NCBI GenBank assembly: GCA_910578645.1
Contig: CAJTQI010000001.1
Location: 620,001-684,000, forward strand
Length of the DNA stretch: 64,000 bases
Source: an uncultured Lachnospiraceae bacterium
Lineage (GTDB): Bacteria; Bacillota; Clostridia; Lachnospirales; Lachnospiraceae
Reading direction: 5' to 3'
The notes under the pieces were generated by a model. That model was not told the origin of the DNA. It searched no databases and worked only from the letters and a program-made list of their open reading frames with translations. The stretch's first letter is position 1. Each line of letters begins with the position of its first letter. The translations under genes and the position numbers were made by a program. Shown here one piece after another: positions 25,973 to 36,500 of this stretch.

Positions 25973-27868
25973 ATGTTTGATTTTGACGAAGAGCTGAAGA
26001 AGCTGCCCAATTCGCCGGGCGTTTATCTGATGCATGATGATGCCGATACCATCATTTATGTGGGGAAGGCCGTGAACCTGCATAACCGTGTGCGCTCTTA
26101 TTTCCGTAAGATTGTGGGCAGAGGCCCTCAGATTGATAAGATGGTGCAGCAGATTGCCAGATTTGAGTATATCGTGACAGATTCGGAACTGGAAGCGCTC
26201 GTGTTGGAGAACAACCTGATTAAAGAATACAGCCCGAAATACAACACGATGCTTAAGGACGACAAGACCTATCCTTATATCAAGGTGACCGTGGGGGAAG
26301 ATTATCCACGGGTGTTTTTTTCCAGGGAGATGAAGAAAGACAAATCTAAATATTTCGGACCTTATACCAGCGCCGCAGCGGTGAAGGATACCATTGACCT
26401 GATAAACAAGCTCTATCAACTTAAGACTTGTAACAGGAGACTGCCGCGGGATATCGGGATAGAACGCCCTTGCCTGAATTACCACATTAAACAGTGTGCG
26501 GCGCCTTGCCAGGGATATATCAGCAAGGAGGACTACAGGGCGCAGGTGGAGCAGGCATTGGATTTTTTGAATGGCAATTATAAGCCTTTGCTGAGAGAAC
26601 TGGAAGAAAAGATGGAGCAGGCGTCGGAGAATTTGGAATTTGAAGAGGCCATTCGTTACCGCGACCTTTACAATAGCGTGAAAAGCGTAGCGCAGAAGCA
26701 GAAGATTACGGACAGCGATGGGGAAGACAAAGATATACTGGCATTGGCCAAGGATGATACGGATGCGGTAGTGCAGGTGTTTTTTGTGCGGGACGGCAAG
26801 TTGATTGGCAGAGAGCATTTCTATATGACCCATGTGCAGGGGTATGATACGGCTCAGATTCTGTTGGATTTCGTGAAACAGTTCTATGCCGGGACACCTT
26901 TTATTCCGCGGGAGTTGATGCTGCAGGAAGAAATTGGGGATATTGATATTCTGGAAAAATGGCTCAGTAGCCGCAAGGGCAGCCGGGTTTACATACGGGT
27001 GCCAAAGAAGGGGGCAAAAGAGAAGCTTGTGGAGCTGGCAGCGCAGAATGCACATCTCGTATTGAGCCAGGACAAGGAAAGGATAAAGCGTGAAGAGGGA
27101 AGGACCATCGGTGCGGTGAAGGAGATTGCGGCCTTACTTGAACTTGAACATGTGAGCCGTATGGAAGCCTATGATATTTCCAACATCAGCGGGTTTGCCA
27201 ATGTAGGCTCTATGGTGGTCTTTGAAAAAGGCAAGGCAAAACGCAGCGATTACCGTAAATTCCGAATCCAGTCAGTATCCGGTCCGGATGATTATGGGTG
27301 CATGAAAGAGGTTTTGACCAGGCGCTTTTTGCATGGAATGGAAGAAAAAGAAGAACTAAACCGCAAAGAGATTGACCAGGCGTTCGGTAGTTTTACGAAA
27401 TTTCCGGATTTACTTTTGATGGATGGCGGCAGAGGACAGGTTAATATTGCTTTGCAGGTGTTAGAGGAGCTGCGTCTCAATATCCCGGTCTGCGGCATGG
27501 TGAAGGATGATAATCACCGTACCAGAGGATTATATTATCAGAATGTGGAGATTCCTATTGATACCCATTCAGAGGGGTTCAAACTGATTACCAGGATACA
27601 GGATGAGGCTCACCGTTTTGCCATCGAGTACCACCGTTCCCTGCGCTCAAAGGCACAGGTAAAGTCCATGCTGGATGAAATACCGGGTGTGGGACCGGCA
27701 AGGCGCAAGGCATTGATGAAGCATTTCGGCTCTATCAATGAAATAAAGGAGGCATCGGTGGAGCGGCTATGTGAGGTGAAGGAAATTCCTGAGAATATCG
27801 GGAGGCAGATTTATGAGTTTTTCCGGACAGGGCCGGATAAAGAGGCGGAGGCACGGCAGGAGCAATAA
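25973..27868 (+). CDS. uvrC: Excinuclease ABC subunit C
   Basis: A 631-residue nuclease that makes both incisions in nucleotide excision repair. The GIY-YIG domain at the N-terminus reads SPGVYLMHD...IIYVGKAVN; a UVR coiled segment lies near 205-240 (EFEEAIRYRDL); the RNase-H-like UvrC domain has AYDISNISG and LMDGGRGQ; helix-hairpin-helix motifs follow (IPGVGPARRKALMKHFGS). The start at 25973 follows AGGAAGGAAA. Confidence 0.96.
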   Translation: MFDFDEELKKLPNSPGVYLMHDDADTIIYVGKAVNLHNRVRSYFRKIVGRGPQIDKMVQQIARFEYIVTDSELEALVLENNLIKEYSPKYNTMLKDDKTYPYIKVTVGEDYPRVFFSREMKKDKSKYFGPYTSAAAVKDTIDLINKLYQLKTCNRRLPRDIGIERPCLNYHIKQCAAPCQGYISKEDYRAQVEQALDFLNGNYKPLLRELEEKMEQASENLEFEEAIRYRDLYNSVKSVAQKQKITDSDGEDKDILALAKDDTDAVVQVFFVRDGKLIGREHFYMTHVQGYDTAQILLDFVKQFYAGTPFIPRELMLQEEIGDIDILEKWLSSRKGSRVYIRVPKKGAKEKLVELAAQNAHLVLSQDKERIKREEGRTIGAVKEIAALLELEHVSRMEAYDISNISGFANVGSMVVFEKGKAKRSDYRKFRIQSVSGPDDYGCMKEVLTRRFLHGMEEKEELNRKEIDQAFGSFTKFPDLLLMDGGRGQVNIALQVLEELRLNIPVCGMVKDDNHRTRGLYYQNVEIPIDTHSEGFKLITRIQDEAHRFAIEYHRSLRSKAQVKSMLDEIPGVGPARRKALMKHFGSINEIKEASVERLCEVKEIPENIGRQIYEFFRTGPDKEAEARQEQ

Positions 27869-27890
27869 AGGCTACTGTCAATACCGCTTA

Positions 27891-27919
27891 TTGCGAACGG
27901 TTCTGTCTTATGCTACAAT
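27891..27919 (+). promoter_or_regulatory. Sigma-70-type promoter for hprK
   Basis: TTGCGA, a 17-base spacer and TACAAT lie about 40 bases before the hprK start, after the uvrC stop at 27868. Confidence 0.65.
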
Positions 27920-27958
27920 ATACATTAAGTCAAAGGCATAAATCATAAGGAGAGGGAT

Positions 27959-28891
27959 ATGGCAAGCATCAGTTTAACAAAGGTTATCGAAAAATTAAAA
28001 TTGGAAAATCTAACGCCTGAAATTGATATCTCCAAAATCGACGTCACGCAGCCGGATATTAACAGACCTGCGTTGCAGATTGCGGGTTATTTCGAGCATT
28101 TTGAGGCGACGCGCCTGCAGGTTGTTGGGTTTGTGGAGTACTCTTATATGAATGCGCTGGAAGCGGACAGGCAGGTAGAGATTTACGAGAAGCTGCTTAA
28201 CAATCCGATTCCGGGTATTGTGTTCTGTCGGGAACTGCATCCCAATGAACTTTTCCGGGAGACTGCCGTGAAGTATGGCGTTCCGCTTCTGATGAGCAAG
28301 AAAGCTACTTCCGCATGTATGGCGGAGATTATCAGATGGCTGAATGTAAAACTGGCGCCCTGTATTTCCGTACACGGTGTTCTGGTGGATGTATATGGTG
28401 AAGGCGTCCTGATTACAGGAGAGAGCGGCATTGGTAAATCGGAGGCGGCACTGGAGTTGATTAAGAGAGGACACCGTCTTGTGACAGATGACGTGGTAGA
28501 GATTCGTAGGGTCAGCGAAGATACGCTGGTTGGTTCTGCGCCGGACATCACCAAACATTTCATTGAGCTGCGAGGTATCGGTATTGTGGATGTAAAAGCC
28601 CTGTTTGGTGCATCCAGTGTCAAGGACACCCAGAATATTGACCTGGTTATCCGTCTGGAAGACTGGGACAAAGATAAAGAGTATGACCGCCTGGGTTTGG
28701 AGGAAGAGTATACGGAGTATTTGGGGAACAAAGTTGTTTGTCATAGCATACCAATCAGACCCGGACGTAACTTGGCGATTATCTGCGAGTCCGCAGCGGT
28801 CAATCACCGTCAGAAGAAGATGGGATACAATGCGGCACAGGAATTGTATAAGCGCGTGCAGAATTCTTTGACCGGTGGCAGGGAAGGCTGA
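27959..28891 (+). CDS. hprK: HPr kinase/phosphorylase
   Basis: A 310-residue bifunctional enzyme that phosphorylates Ser46 of HPr/Crh with ATP or PPi and removes the phosphate when phosphate is high. The Walker A loop GESGIGKSE starts near residue 154; the HprK signature LVTDDVVEIRR and the C-terminal segment IPIRPGRNLAII are present. It signals carbon catabolite state in low-GC Gram-positives. The likely target is encoded 5 kb downstream (33060). An AAGGAGAGGG site precedes the start. Confidence 0.96.
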   Translation: MASISLTKVIEKLKLENLTPEIDISKIDVTQPDINRPALQIAGYFEHFEATRLQVVGFVEYSYMNALEADRQVEIYEKLLNNPIPGIVFCRELHPNELFRETAVKYGVPLLMSKKATSACMAEIIRWLNVKLAPCISVHGVLVDVYGEGVLITGESGIGKSEAALELIKRGHRLVTDDVVEIRRVSEDTLVGSAPDITKHFIELRGIGIVDVKALFGASSVKDTQNIDLVIRLEDWDKDKEYDRLGLEEEYTEYLGNKVVCHSIPIRPGRNLAIICESAAVNHRQKKMGYNAAQELYKRVQNSLTGGREG

Positions 28892-29006
28892 TTTTTATAT
28901 ATGTCTTTGGCGCGAATATGCACGGAGAACCGGAGGGTTGGCCGAGGGTGCAGGGAAAAAGGTGTAACAGAATAAGAATATAAGAACAAAAAGCGGGGTA
29001 ATTAAA

Positions 29007-29945
29007 ATGGTAAAGTATGTATTCGGAGTAGATGTGGGCGGTACAACTGTAAAACTGGGTCTTTTTGACATTGACGGACGTGTGCTTGACAAGTGGGAGA
29101 TTCCTACCAGAACCGAGAATGATGGAGTCAATATCCTGCCGGATATCGCGGTAAGCATTCAGGAGAAGATGTCCGAGAAGGCGATTACAAAAAAAGAAGT
29201 AGCCGGGGTAGGTGTGGGCGCGCCGGGACCTGTTGACGGCAAGGGCATCATACATAAAGCCGTAAATTTAGGTTGGGCTGAGATGAATCTGAAGGAAGTG
29301 CTTTCCGGGCTTCTTGCCGATATGAAAGTGGAAGGCGGCAATGATGCCAACGTGGCAGCCCTTGGCGAGATGTGGAAAGGCGGCGGCCAGGGATACAGTA
29401 ATCTGGTGGCAGTTACGTTGGGAACCGGCGTAGGCGGCGGTATTATTGTTGATGGTAAGATATTGACAGGGTACAACGGTTCGGGAGGAGAGATTGGACA
29501 TATCCATGTGGAGGACAACGAGACAGAGCCTTGCGGATGTGGCAATCATGGATGTCTGGAGGAATATGCTTCCGCCACTGGCATTACGAGGCTTGCGAAC
29601 AGAAAGCTGCAGTCCAGTGATAAGGACAGTGTACTCAGGCAGGGAGAAGTATCCGCGAAGACCGTATTTGATGCGGTGAAGTCAGGGGATGAACTTGCCA
29701 TAGAGATTGCACAACAGTTCGGTGAATATCTTGGAAAAGGGCTAGCGGTGATTGCGGGGGTTGTCAACCCGGAAATTTTCGTTATCGGCGGTGGTGTTTC
29801 CAAGGCTGGAGACGTGTTATTTGATTATATCCGTCCGGCTTTTGAGAAAACCGTATTCCATGGTTGCAAAGACACGAAATTTGCTCTTGCCACGCTCGGA
29901 AATGATGCAGGGATTTATGGAGCGGCCAAGCTTGTCCTAGGCTAA
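29007..29945 (+). CDS. glcK: ROK-family glucokinase
   Basis: A 312-residue sugar kinase. The N-terminal phosphate loop is GVDVGGTTVKLGL; EIGHIHVEDNE supplies the substrate Glu/His residues and CGCGNHGCLEEYAS is the zinc motif of the ROK family. It should make glucose 6-phosphate from glucose released by intracellular glycosidases. The position behind hprK fits control of glycolytic entry. A 115-bp gap separates them, with no clear promoter. Confidence 0.92.
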   Translation: MVKYVFGVDVGGTTVKLGLFDIDGRVLDKWEIPTRTENDGVNILPDIAVSIQEKMSEKAITKKEVAGVGVGAPGPVDGKGIIHKAVNLGWAEMNLKEVLSGLLADMKVEGGNDANVAALGEMWKGGGQGYSNLVAVTLGTGVGGGIIVDGKILTGYNGSGGEIGHIHVEDNETEPCGCGNHGCLEEYASATGITRLANRKLQSSDKDSVLRQGEVSAKTVFDAVKSGDELAIEIAQQFGEYLGKGLAVIAGVVNPEIFVIGGGVSKAGDVLFDYIRPAFEKTVFHGCKDTKFALATLGNDAGIYGAAKLVLG

Positions 29946-30220
29946 TCCCGAATATAACGGACCAAGCTAGCGCGCAGGTAGGCATAGCCATTTGGAGGCG
30001 TTGCTGGGAATCCGAATAGGAATTATGTTTGGCAAATACATAATTTATATAGGAACGGATAACGCTAAGATAAGGAAATTATGCGTCTGCATAATTTCCT
30101 TACAATAATGTTATGGCGGCATTTTAAAAGACGCAGTCATGCGTTTGTGTTGTGGCATATGTTGCCGTGGCGGAATATAAATAAATAAGTAATCAATCTG
30201 AGGAACGGATGGGATAGAAA
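29946..30220. other. 275-bp gap with a perfect 14-bp hairpin
   Basis: No gene is seen. At 30071-30102 TAAGGAAATTATGC and its exact complement flank a four-base loop; it has no T-run, so it is not a classic terminator. Nearby sequence repeats the ATGCG and CATAAT words. It may be an RNA structure or a small repeat remnant. Confidence 0.6.
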
Positions 30221-31132
30221 TTGAGCGCATCAATGTATGATTATATTAAAACGGTGGTTCCGAAGGAACATATCGTGTTTCATGAACCAATGAGTAAGCA
30301 CACGACTTTCCGGGTAGGCGGGGAGGCAGAGTGCTTTATCATGATACAGCAGGAAGAAGAACTGGCACAACTGATTCCATACTTGAACCAGATTGAGAAG
30401 GAATATTTTATTCTGGGCAATGGCAGCAATTTGTTGGTAGGTGATAAAGGGTATCGAGGAATTGTGATGAAATTCGCAGGCCCGATGGAGGACATCCGGG
30501 TGGAAGGCACGCGCATTACAGCCAAGGCGGGCGCAATGCTGACCAAGGTAGCCGTGACGGCTAAGGAAAACGCGCTGAGCGGATTGGAGTTTGCGGCGGG
30601 CATACCAGGCAGTATCGGCGGTGGTGTGGTGATGAATGCAGGCGCGTATGACGGGGAAATAAAGCAGGTCGTAGAAGCTGTCCGCGTGATGGATAAGGAC
30701 GGACAGATTACGACGCTTGACAATGATACCATGGAATTTGGTTACCGGACCAGTATCATTAAGAACAGACCGTTTATTGTGTTGGAAGTGGTACTGCGTC
30801 TTACGGAAGGTGACCAGACGCAGATTGGCGCCAGGATGGAAGAATTGATGGAGCAGCGAAGGAGCAAGCAGCCCCTTGAGTATCCCAGCGCAGGAAGCAC
30901 TTTTAAGAGACCCGAAGGAAATTATGCGGGCAAGCTGATTATGGATGCAGGGATGCGGGGTTACCGGATTGGCGGCGCGAGGGTGTCGGATAAACATTGT
31001 GGGTTTGTGGTTAATACAGGGAAAGCTACCGCGGCAGATATCAAGGAAGTTATCGAGGAAGTGCAGGAGCGGGTCAAGGAGAGATTTCATGTCACCTTGG
31101 AGCCGGAAGTAGTATTTTTGGGGGATTTTTAG
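30221..31132 (+). CDS. murB: UDP-N-acetylmuramate dehydrogenase
   Basis: A 303-residue flavoenzyme that reduces UDP-GlcNAc-enolpyruvate to UDP-MurNAc in peptidoglycan synthesis. FAD-binding parts are GNGSNLLV and AAGIPGSIGGGVVMNAGAY; the catalytic Ser lies in YPSAGSTFKRP and the last Glu in EPEVVFLG. It is of the shorter type IIb. The start is a TTG at 30221, since GATGGGATA lies at proper distance; the ATG at 30233 has no site. Confidence 0.93.
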   Translation: MSASMYDYIKTVVPKEHIVFHEPMSKHTTFRVGGEAECFIMIQQEEELAQLIPYLNQIEKEYFILGNGSNLLVGDKGYRGIVMKFAGPMEDIRVEGTRITAKAGAMLTKVAVTAKENALSGLEFAAGIPGSIGGGVVMNAGAYDGEIKQVVEAVRVMDKDGQITTLDNDTMEFGYRTSIIKNRPFIVLEVVLRLTEGDQTQIGARMEELMEQRRSKQPLEYPSAGSTFKRPEGNYAGKLIMDAGMRGYRIGGARVSDKHCGFVVNTGKATAADIKEVIEEVQERVKERFHVTLEPEVVFLGDF

Positions 31133-31195
31133 GAGGCTAGCTTTTGTTGGGAAAACGCCGTGGGTATTTCCACGGCTCGTATGGGGTAAAGTGTT

Positions 31196-32059
31196 ATGAG
31201 GTTTGTAGTAGTGACCGGCATGAGCGGTTCCGGCAAGAGAACCGCAATGAAGATGCTGGAGGATGTAGGATTTTATTGTGTGGATAATTTGCCAGTGCCG
31301 TTGATTGAGAAATTTGTGGAGTTGGTCGCTACGCCTAACGGGGAAATCAGCAAGGTTGCGTTAGGACTTGATGTGCGCGCAGACCAACCCTTCGGGGATG
31401 CGCAGCGTGTTCTGGATAAACTGAGGGAAGATGGATATCCCTTTGAAATCCTGTTTCTGGAAGCCGGCGACGGGGTTTTATTAAAACGGTATAAGGAGAC
31501 GAGGCGTATGCATCCTTTGTCACTGGAAGGAAGAGTGATTGAGGGTGTGCATAAAGAGAGGAGCATTCTGGAAGGGATTAGGAAGAAGGCGGATTACGTC
31601 ATTGACACTTCCAATCTTCTTACGAGGGAGCTGAAAGAGGAGATTGACCATATTTTTGTGAGAAATGAAGAATACAGTTCACTGATGGTCACCATATTGT
31701 CTTTTGGATTTAAGAATGGGATTCCGGCGGATGCCGACCTGGTATTTGACGTCAGATTTTTGCCCAATCCGTTCTACATTGATGAACTTAAGCATAAAAC
31801 TGGTAATGACCAAGAAGTACAGGACTATGTAATGAGTTTTCCGGAAGCGCCTATGTTCTTGGGACAGTTGACGGACATGCTTGATTTCCTTATTCCCAAT
31901 TATATCAAAGAAGGTAAACACCAGTTGGTGATTGGTATTGGATGTACCGGGGGCAAACATAGAAGCGTCACGCTTGCCAATGGGCTTTACGCTAAGATGA
32001 AAGACCATAAGAATTATGGCGTGAAATTGTATCACAGGGATATCAGACAGGGAGTATAG
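31196..32059 (+). CDS. rapZ: RNase adapter / nucleotide-binding protein RapZ (YvcJ)
   Basis: A 287-residue P-loop protein. Walker A is GMSGSGKR (residues 8-15), Walker B-like LGLDVRAD, and the C-terminal part carries the metabolite-binding motif GCTGGKHRSV. In enterics RapZ senses glucosamine 6-phosphate; in Bacillus the homologue YvcJ hydrolyses GTP and affects competence. It lies between murB and whiA. No yvcK/mgfK-like gene is present in the 80-bp gap to whiA, unlike in Bacillus. Confidence 0.93.
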   Translation: MRFVVVTGMSGSGKRTAMKMLEDVGFYCVDNLPVPLIEKFVELVATPNGEISKVALGLDVRADQPFGDAQRVLDKLREDGYPFEILFLEAGDGVLLKRYKETRRMHPLSLEGRVIEGVHKERSILEGIRKKADYVIDTSNLLTRELKEEIDHIFVRNEEYSSLMVTILSFGFKNGIPADADLVFDVRFLPNPFYIDELKHKTGNDQEVQDYVMSFPEAPMFLGQLTDMLDFLIPNYIKEGKHQLVIGIGCTGGKHRSVTLANGLYAKMKDHKNYGVKLYHRDIRQGV

Positions 32060-32139
32060 ATTTTTCTATTTAAGCAGTATTGCAGACAGGCTTGTGATAT
32101 GCATTGGAATTGGCGTGGGAAGATTAGGTTGGAGGTAAA

Positions 32140-33045
32140 ATGTCTTTTTCTTCGACAGTGAAAGAGGAGCTTTCAGCGCAGGTCAGCACAGCAAGACATT
32201 GTCAGTTGGCAGAGTTGGCGGCGCTCATTCATTTTTGCGGAAGCACTTGTGATGATGGCATGCATTTATGTTTAGAGACGGAAAATGAAGCAGTTGTCAG
32301 AAAGTGCTTTACATTACTCAGAAAAACATTTAATATAGATAATGTTGTGACAAGGGGAAAAAGCAGGCTGTTGTCCGATGACGAAACAGAATTAAAAGTG
32401 ATACAAGCCTTGCATCTTGCCGGGAAAGCGGGTTGTCCGATTGTGCTTGAAGCACCGGTAAGTTCTCTTATTATTAAAAGCTCTTGCTGCGCAAGGGCAT
32501 ATCTGCGGGGGGCATTTTTGAGCATTGGCTCTATGAGCGCTCCGGAGAAGAGTTACCATTTAGAATTTGTCTGTAATGCGCAGGAGCAGGCCAGACAGCT
32601 TCAGGGAATTATTCAAGAATTTCAGATTGAAGCGAAAGTCATTAAGCGTAAGAAATACTTTGTTGTATATTTAAAGGAAGGAGCAGGGATTGTTAATCTT
32701 CTCAATGTCATAGGCGCACATGTATCTTTGATGAATCTTGAAAATCTTAGGATTGTCAAGGAGATGCGAAATTCCATTAACAGACGTGTTAACTGCGAGA
32801 CGGCCAATATTTCCAAAACCGTTACGGCAGCGTCTAAACAGATTGAAGACATACTCTTAATCAGAGATAAATATGGATTTGAGAATTTGCCGGATAATTT
32901 GAGACAGATGGCGGAGATTCGATTGGAATATCCGGATGCTGCGTTGAAAGAACTGGGCGGCTATCTGGAGCCGGCTGTGGGTAAATCGGGTGTGAATCAC
33001 AGATTGCGCAGGCTGAGCGAAATTGCCGATGGGATTAAACCGTAA
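32140..33045 (+). CDS. whiA: WhiA family DNA-binding regulator
   Basis: A 301-residue protein with a LAGLIDADG-like N-terminal domain without nuclease residues (LRGAFLSIGSMSAPEKSYHLE) and a C-terminal helix-turn-helix (MAEIRLEYPDAALKELGGYL, then GVNHRLRRLSEIA). In Bacillus it affects cell division and chromosome segregation. It is 14 bp ahead of the Crh-like gene and probably co-transcribed with it. Confidence 0.95.
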   Translation: MSFSSTVKEELSAQVSTARHCQLAELAALIHFCGSTCDDGMHLCLETENEAVVRKCFTLLRKTFNIDNVVTRGKSRLLSDDETELKVIQALHLAGKAGCPIVLEAPVSSLIIKSSCCARAYLRGAFLSIGSMSAPEKSYHLEFVCNAQEQARQLQGIIQEFQIEAKVIKRKKYFVVYLKEGAGIVNLLNVIGAHVSLMNLENLRIVKEMRNSINRRVNCETANISKTVTAASKQIEDILLIRDKYGFENLPDNLRQMAEIRLEYPDAALKELGGYLEPAVGKSGVNHRLRRLSEIADGIKP

Positions 33046-33059
33046 AGGAGGAGAATATT

Positions 33060-33314
33060 ATGATACAAAAATCTATCCAGATTAAACTGGAGAAAGGCTT
33101 GGAAGCCAGACCGGTGGCGATGCTTGTACAGGTAGCGAGTCAGTTTGAGAGCACGGTGTACATCAATGCGGATGACCGAAAAGTCAACGCAAAAAGCATT
33201 ATGGGTATGATGAGTCTGGGACTTGCAAGCGGTGAACAGGTGACTGTCGTTGCAGAGGGCAATGACGAGGGACTCGCAGTCGATGAGATTGAGAAATTCT
33301 TGAGCGGCAAATAG
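33060..33314 (+). CDS. Crh-like HPr protein lacking the PTS histidine
   Basis: An 84-residue HPr-fold protein. The phosphorylatable His15 of PTS HPr is replaced by Glu (KGLEARPV), while the regulatory Ser46 is kept in the normal context (NAKSIMGMMSLG). This is the pattern of Crh, which works in catabolite repression with CcpA after phosphorylation by HprK and does not carry phosphate for sugar transport. The neighbours rapZ-whiA support the assignment. Glu at position 15 differs from Gln in Bacillus Crh and might mimic a charged state. Confidence 0.88.
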   Translation: MIQKSIQIKLEKGLEARPVAMLVQVASQFESTVYINADDRKVNAKSIMGMMSLGLASGEQVTVVAEGNDEGLAVDEIEKFLSGK

Positions 33315-33357
33315 GCGGGCAGGATGAGTACATGACATTTCGATAAGGCAGAATACA

Positions 33358-33390
33358 AAGAAGCTTCCGGGAGCGGGGGCTTCTTTTTTT
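33358..33390 (+). terminator. Terminator after the whiA-crh cluster
   Basis: GAAGCTTCC and GGGGGCTTC form the stem, followed by eight T. It closes the cluster 43 bases after the stop. Confidence 0.85.
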
Positions 33391-33523
33391 GTACGCGTAG
33401 GCGGAAACTTGAATCTTGTACCTGCACCATGCTATAGTTGATATATATTCTCCGAATCTCATCAAATGATACAGAGAGTTTTTGAGAGGACATTAACAGA
33501 AAAAGGAATTATGTGGCCGTATT

Positions 33524-36500
33524 ATGATAAACAAAGAAATTGCTGACTGTCTACAGATATTTGAAGAGGAAACATCGGCTTGGTTTACCCAGGCTTTAGG
33601 AAAACCTACACCGGTTCAGGAAATTTCCTGGCCTGCCATTGCGGCGGGTGGACATGTATTGGTATCGGCTCCTACGGGAACGGGTAAGACCCTGTCTGCC
33701 TTTTTGGTCTTTCTGGACCGGATGAAACAGATGAGTGCGGAAGGAAGTTTAAAGCAGGAATTATATCTGTTATATGTGTCACCGTTAAAATCTCTGGCGG
33801 CTGATATACGCGAAAATTTAAACAGACCATTGGACGGCATAGGGGGAACGGACAGTATACGGGTTGCAATCCGCACCGGGGACACCACTCCGCGGGAACG
33901 TCAACAGATGATAAGAAAACCGCCTCATGTCCTGATTACCACTCCGGAATCGCTCTATTTACTGCTCACATCGAAAACGGGCCAAAATATGCTCTCTACC
34001 GCAAGAAGTGTGATTGTGGATGAGCTTCATGCGCTGATTGATACCAAGCGGGGCGCGCATTTGATGCTGTCCCTAGCCAGGCTGGACATACTGTGTGGAA
34101 AGCCGTTGCAGCGAATTGGGCTGTCCGCCACGATTTCACCCCACAGCGTTGCGGCAAGCTATCTGGCGCCTGAACCGGTCTTCGTGGCTGCGCCTTCTAT
34201 GGATAAGAAGATACAGTTACAAGTTCTGGGTTCCTATGTGAATAACCGTAAACGGCAGAAGGACCCTGTCTGGGAGGAACTTTCTAAGTTGGTGTATCAA
34301 TATTGCCAGGGAGCCAAAAGTGTGATTGCTTTCGTGGAGGGAAGACGGTATGCGGAAAAGTTGGCATATTATGTAAACTTAATTGGCGGTGAGGATTTTG
34401 CTAGAGTCCATCATGGGAGCCTGTCGAAAGAACAACGCATGGAGACGGAAAAAGCCCTGCGGGAAGGCAGACTGCGGCTTTTGTGTGCAACTTCATCCAT
34501 GGAACTTGGCATTGACGTGGGAGAAATCGAGCAGGTATTGCAGGTGGGATGCCCACGGACTGTTTCCGGAACGATGCAGAGATTGGGCAGGGCAGGGCAC
34601 AATCCCAACCGCACCAGCGTGATGTACCTGTTTCCCAGGACGGCGGCGGAGAGTATCCAGAGTGGGATGACGGCACAACTCGCCAGAGAAGGAAGGATAG
34701 AGAAAACCAGTCCGCCGGAGGGCTGCCTGGATATACTTGCCCAACATCTGGTATCTATGGCAGCCTTTAAAAGTTATGAAGTGGATGAGGTTATGGCGAT
34801 ACTGCCGCGGGCATGGCCGTTTCGCAACGTGGGCAGGGAAGAAGTGGAATCTGTACTGCGGATGCTTGCCGGAGATTATGAACACAAGAGGGATATTCCT
34901 GCCAGGCCCAGGGTTTTGTATGACCGGATTCATGGATGCGTGGAGGGGGATGGCTATAGCAGGATGCTTGCCATCTCTGCAGGAGGCACCATTCCTGACA
35001 AGGGAATGTACACGGTGCGCACGGAGGAAGGCGTAAAAGTTGGCGAGGCGGACGAAGAATTTGTATATGAAACCCAGAAAGGGGACAGATTTATTTTAGG
35101 CGCTTTTGCATGGAAAGTAGTACACATCAGCAGAGATACCGTGACGGTGACGCAGGCGCCGGTGGAAGGAGCAAGGCTTCCTTTTTGGAAGGGAGAACTA
35201 AAGGGAAGGAATAAAGAGACAGGAATACAGTTTGGAAAAATGTTCCGGAATCTGGAGCAGGCAGCGGGGGAAGGAAAGCTGACAAAGGCCCTTACGGAGA
35301 TGGGGTTGGATGAGTCGGCGGCCACGATGGCGGGGGAATATTTGAAACGTCAGATTGCCTCCACAGGGGCTCTCCCTACAGATAAGTGCATACTGGCGGA
35401 ACATTTTAGGGACCAGTCCGGCAACTGGCAACTGATGGTCCATTCCGTTTTTGGGAGACGCGTGAACACGCCCCTTTCTCTTCTTGCCGTGCAGGTTGCG
35501 AAAGAAGAAATGGGTATGGAAGTAGGCTGTGTGGATGAGGAGGATGGCTTTTTGCTCTATTCCTACGGAGACCGGGCAGTGCCGGAGGGATTGTTGCTGC
35601 GGATTATCCCGGAGACTGCGGAGGGGATTCTTTCTGCCCTCCTTCCTGCTACGTCGGTTTTTAATATGGCATTTCGGTACAATTGCGGCAGGGCATTGAT
35701 GATGGGAGCCAAGGGCTCAGGACGTCAGCCGTTGTGGATGCAGCGTTTGCGGAGCGCAGAGATGTTAGAGCAGGTGGTTCGTGAGAAGGAGCATCCTTTG
35801 GTCCGTGAGACAAGACGGGAATGTATGGAGCAAATCTGGGATGTGGAAGGCACACGTGATGTGATAGAGCAGATTCGACTCGGTGAAATATCGGTACGTG
35901 AGATTTATACGGAAACGGCTTCTCCTATGTCGCTGCCTTTGCAGTGGAGCCAGGAGGCGGCAGTGATGTATGATTACGCTCCTACTCCCAGGGGTATCCA
36001 CGGAGCGGTGGAGGAGGCGCTTAAGCAGGAGAAAGGGGCTCTTTCTCCCGGCATCCGGGAGCTTGCCCAGACCCAGGACAGGGAGAAACTTCCGGAGAAT
36101 GAGAAACAGCTTCACTCCCTTCTGATGGCGGAGGGAGACCTGGCGGCAGGGGAGTTGGATGTGCCTGTGGAGTGGCTTGAAGAGCTAAGCAGAGACGGCA
36201 GGGCAGTTTACCTAGAGCAGGGTATTTGGATTGCGGCGGAACATGAGCAGGTGTACCGGGCAGCCATGGAAGAATGCGGGCATGAAGAAAGCCTTGATAT
36301 TGTGCGGCGCATGCTCCGCTATCGGGGAGGTTGTGGCGCAAGGCAAGTGGCACACCGCTACGGATGGGATGAGACAACTGCAGAAGGGATACTGCAGGAA
36401 CTGTGCGGGCGGGGTGAAGCTGTTTGCCGGAGTGAGCCTGTTTCGTCTGCGCATGAGGGTAACATGGCCGAACAGGTCTACTATCATGCGCAGCTATACA

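Noticed and set aside
25940..27055. A 371-codon frame antisense to uvrC
   Set aside because: It shows no domain and lies completely against a well-supported gene.
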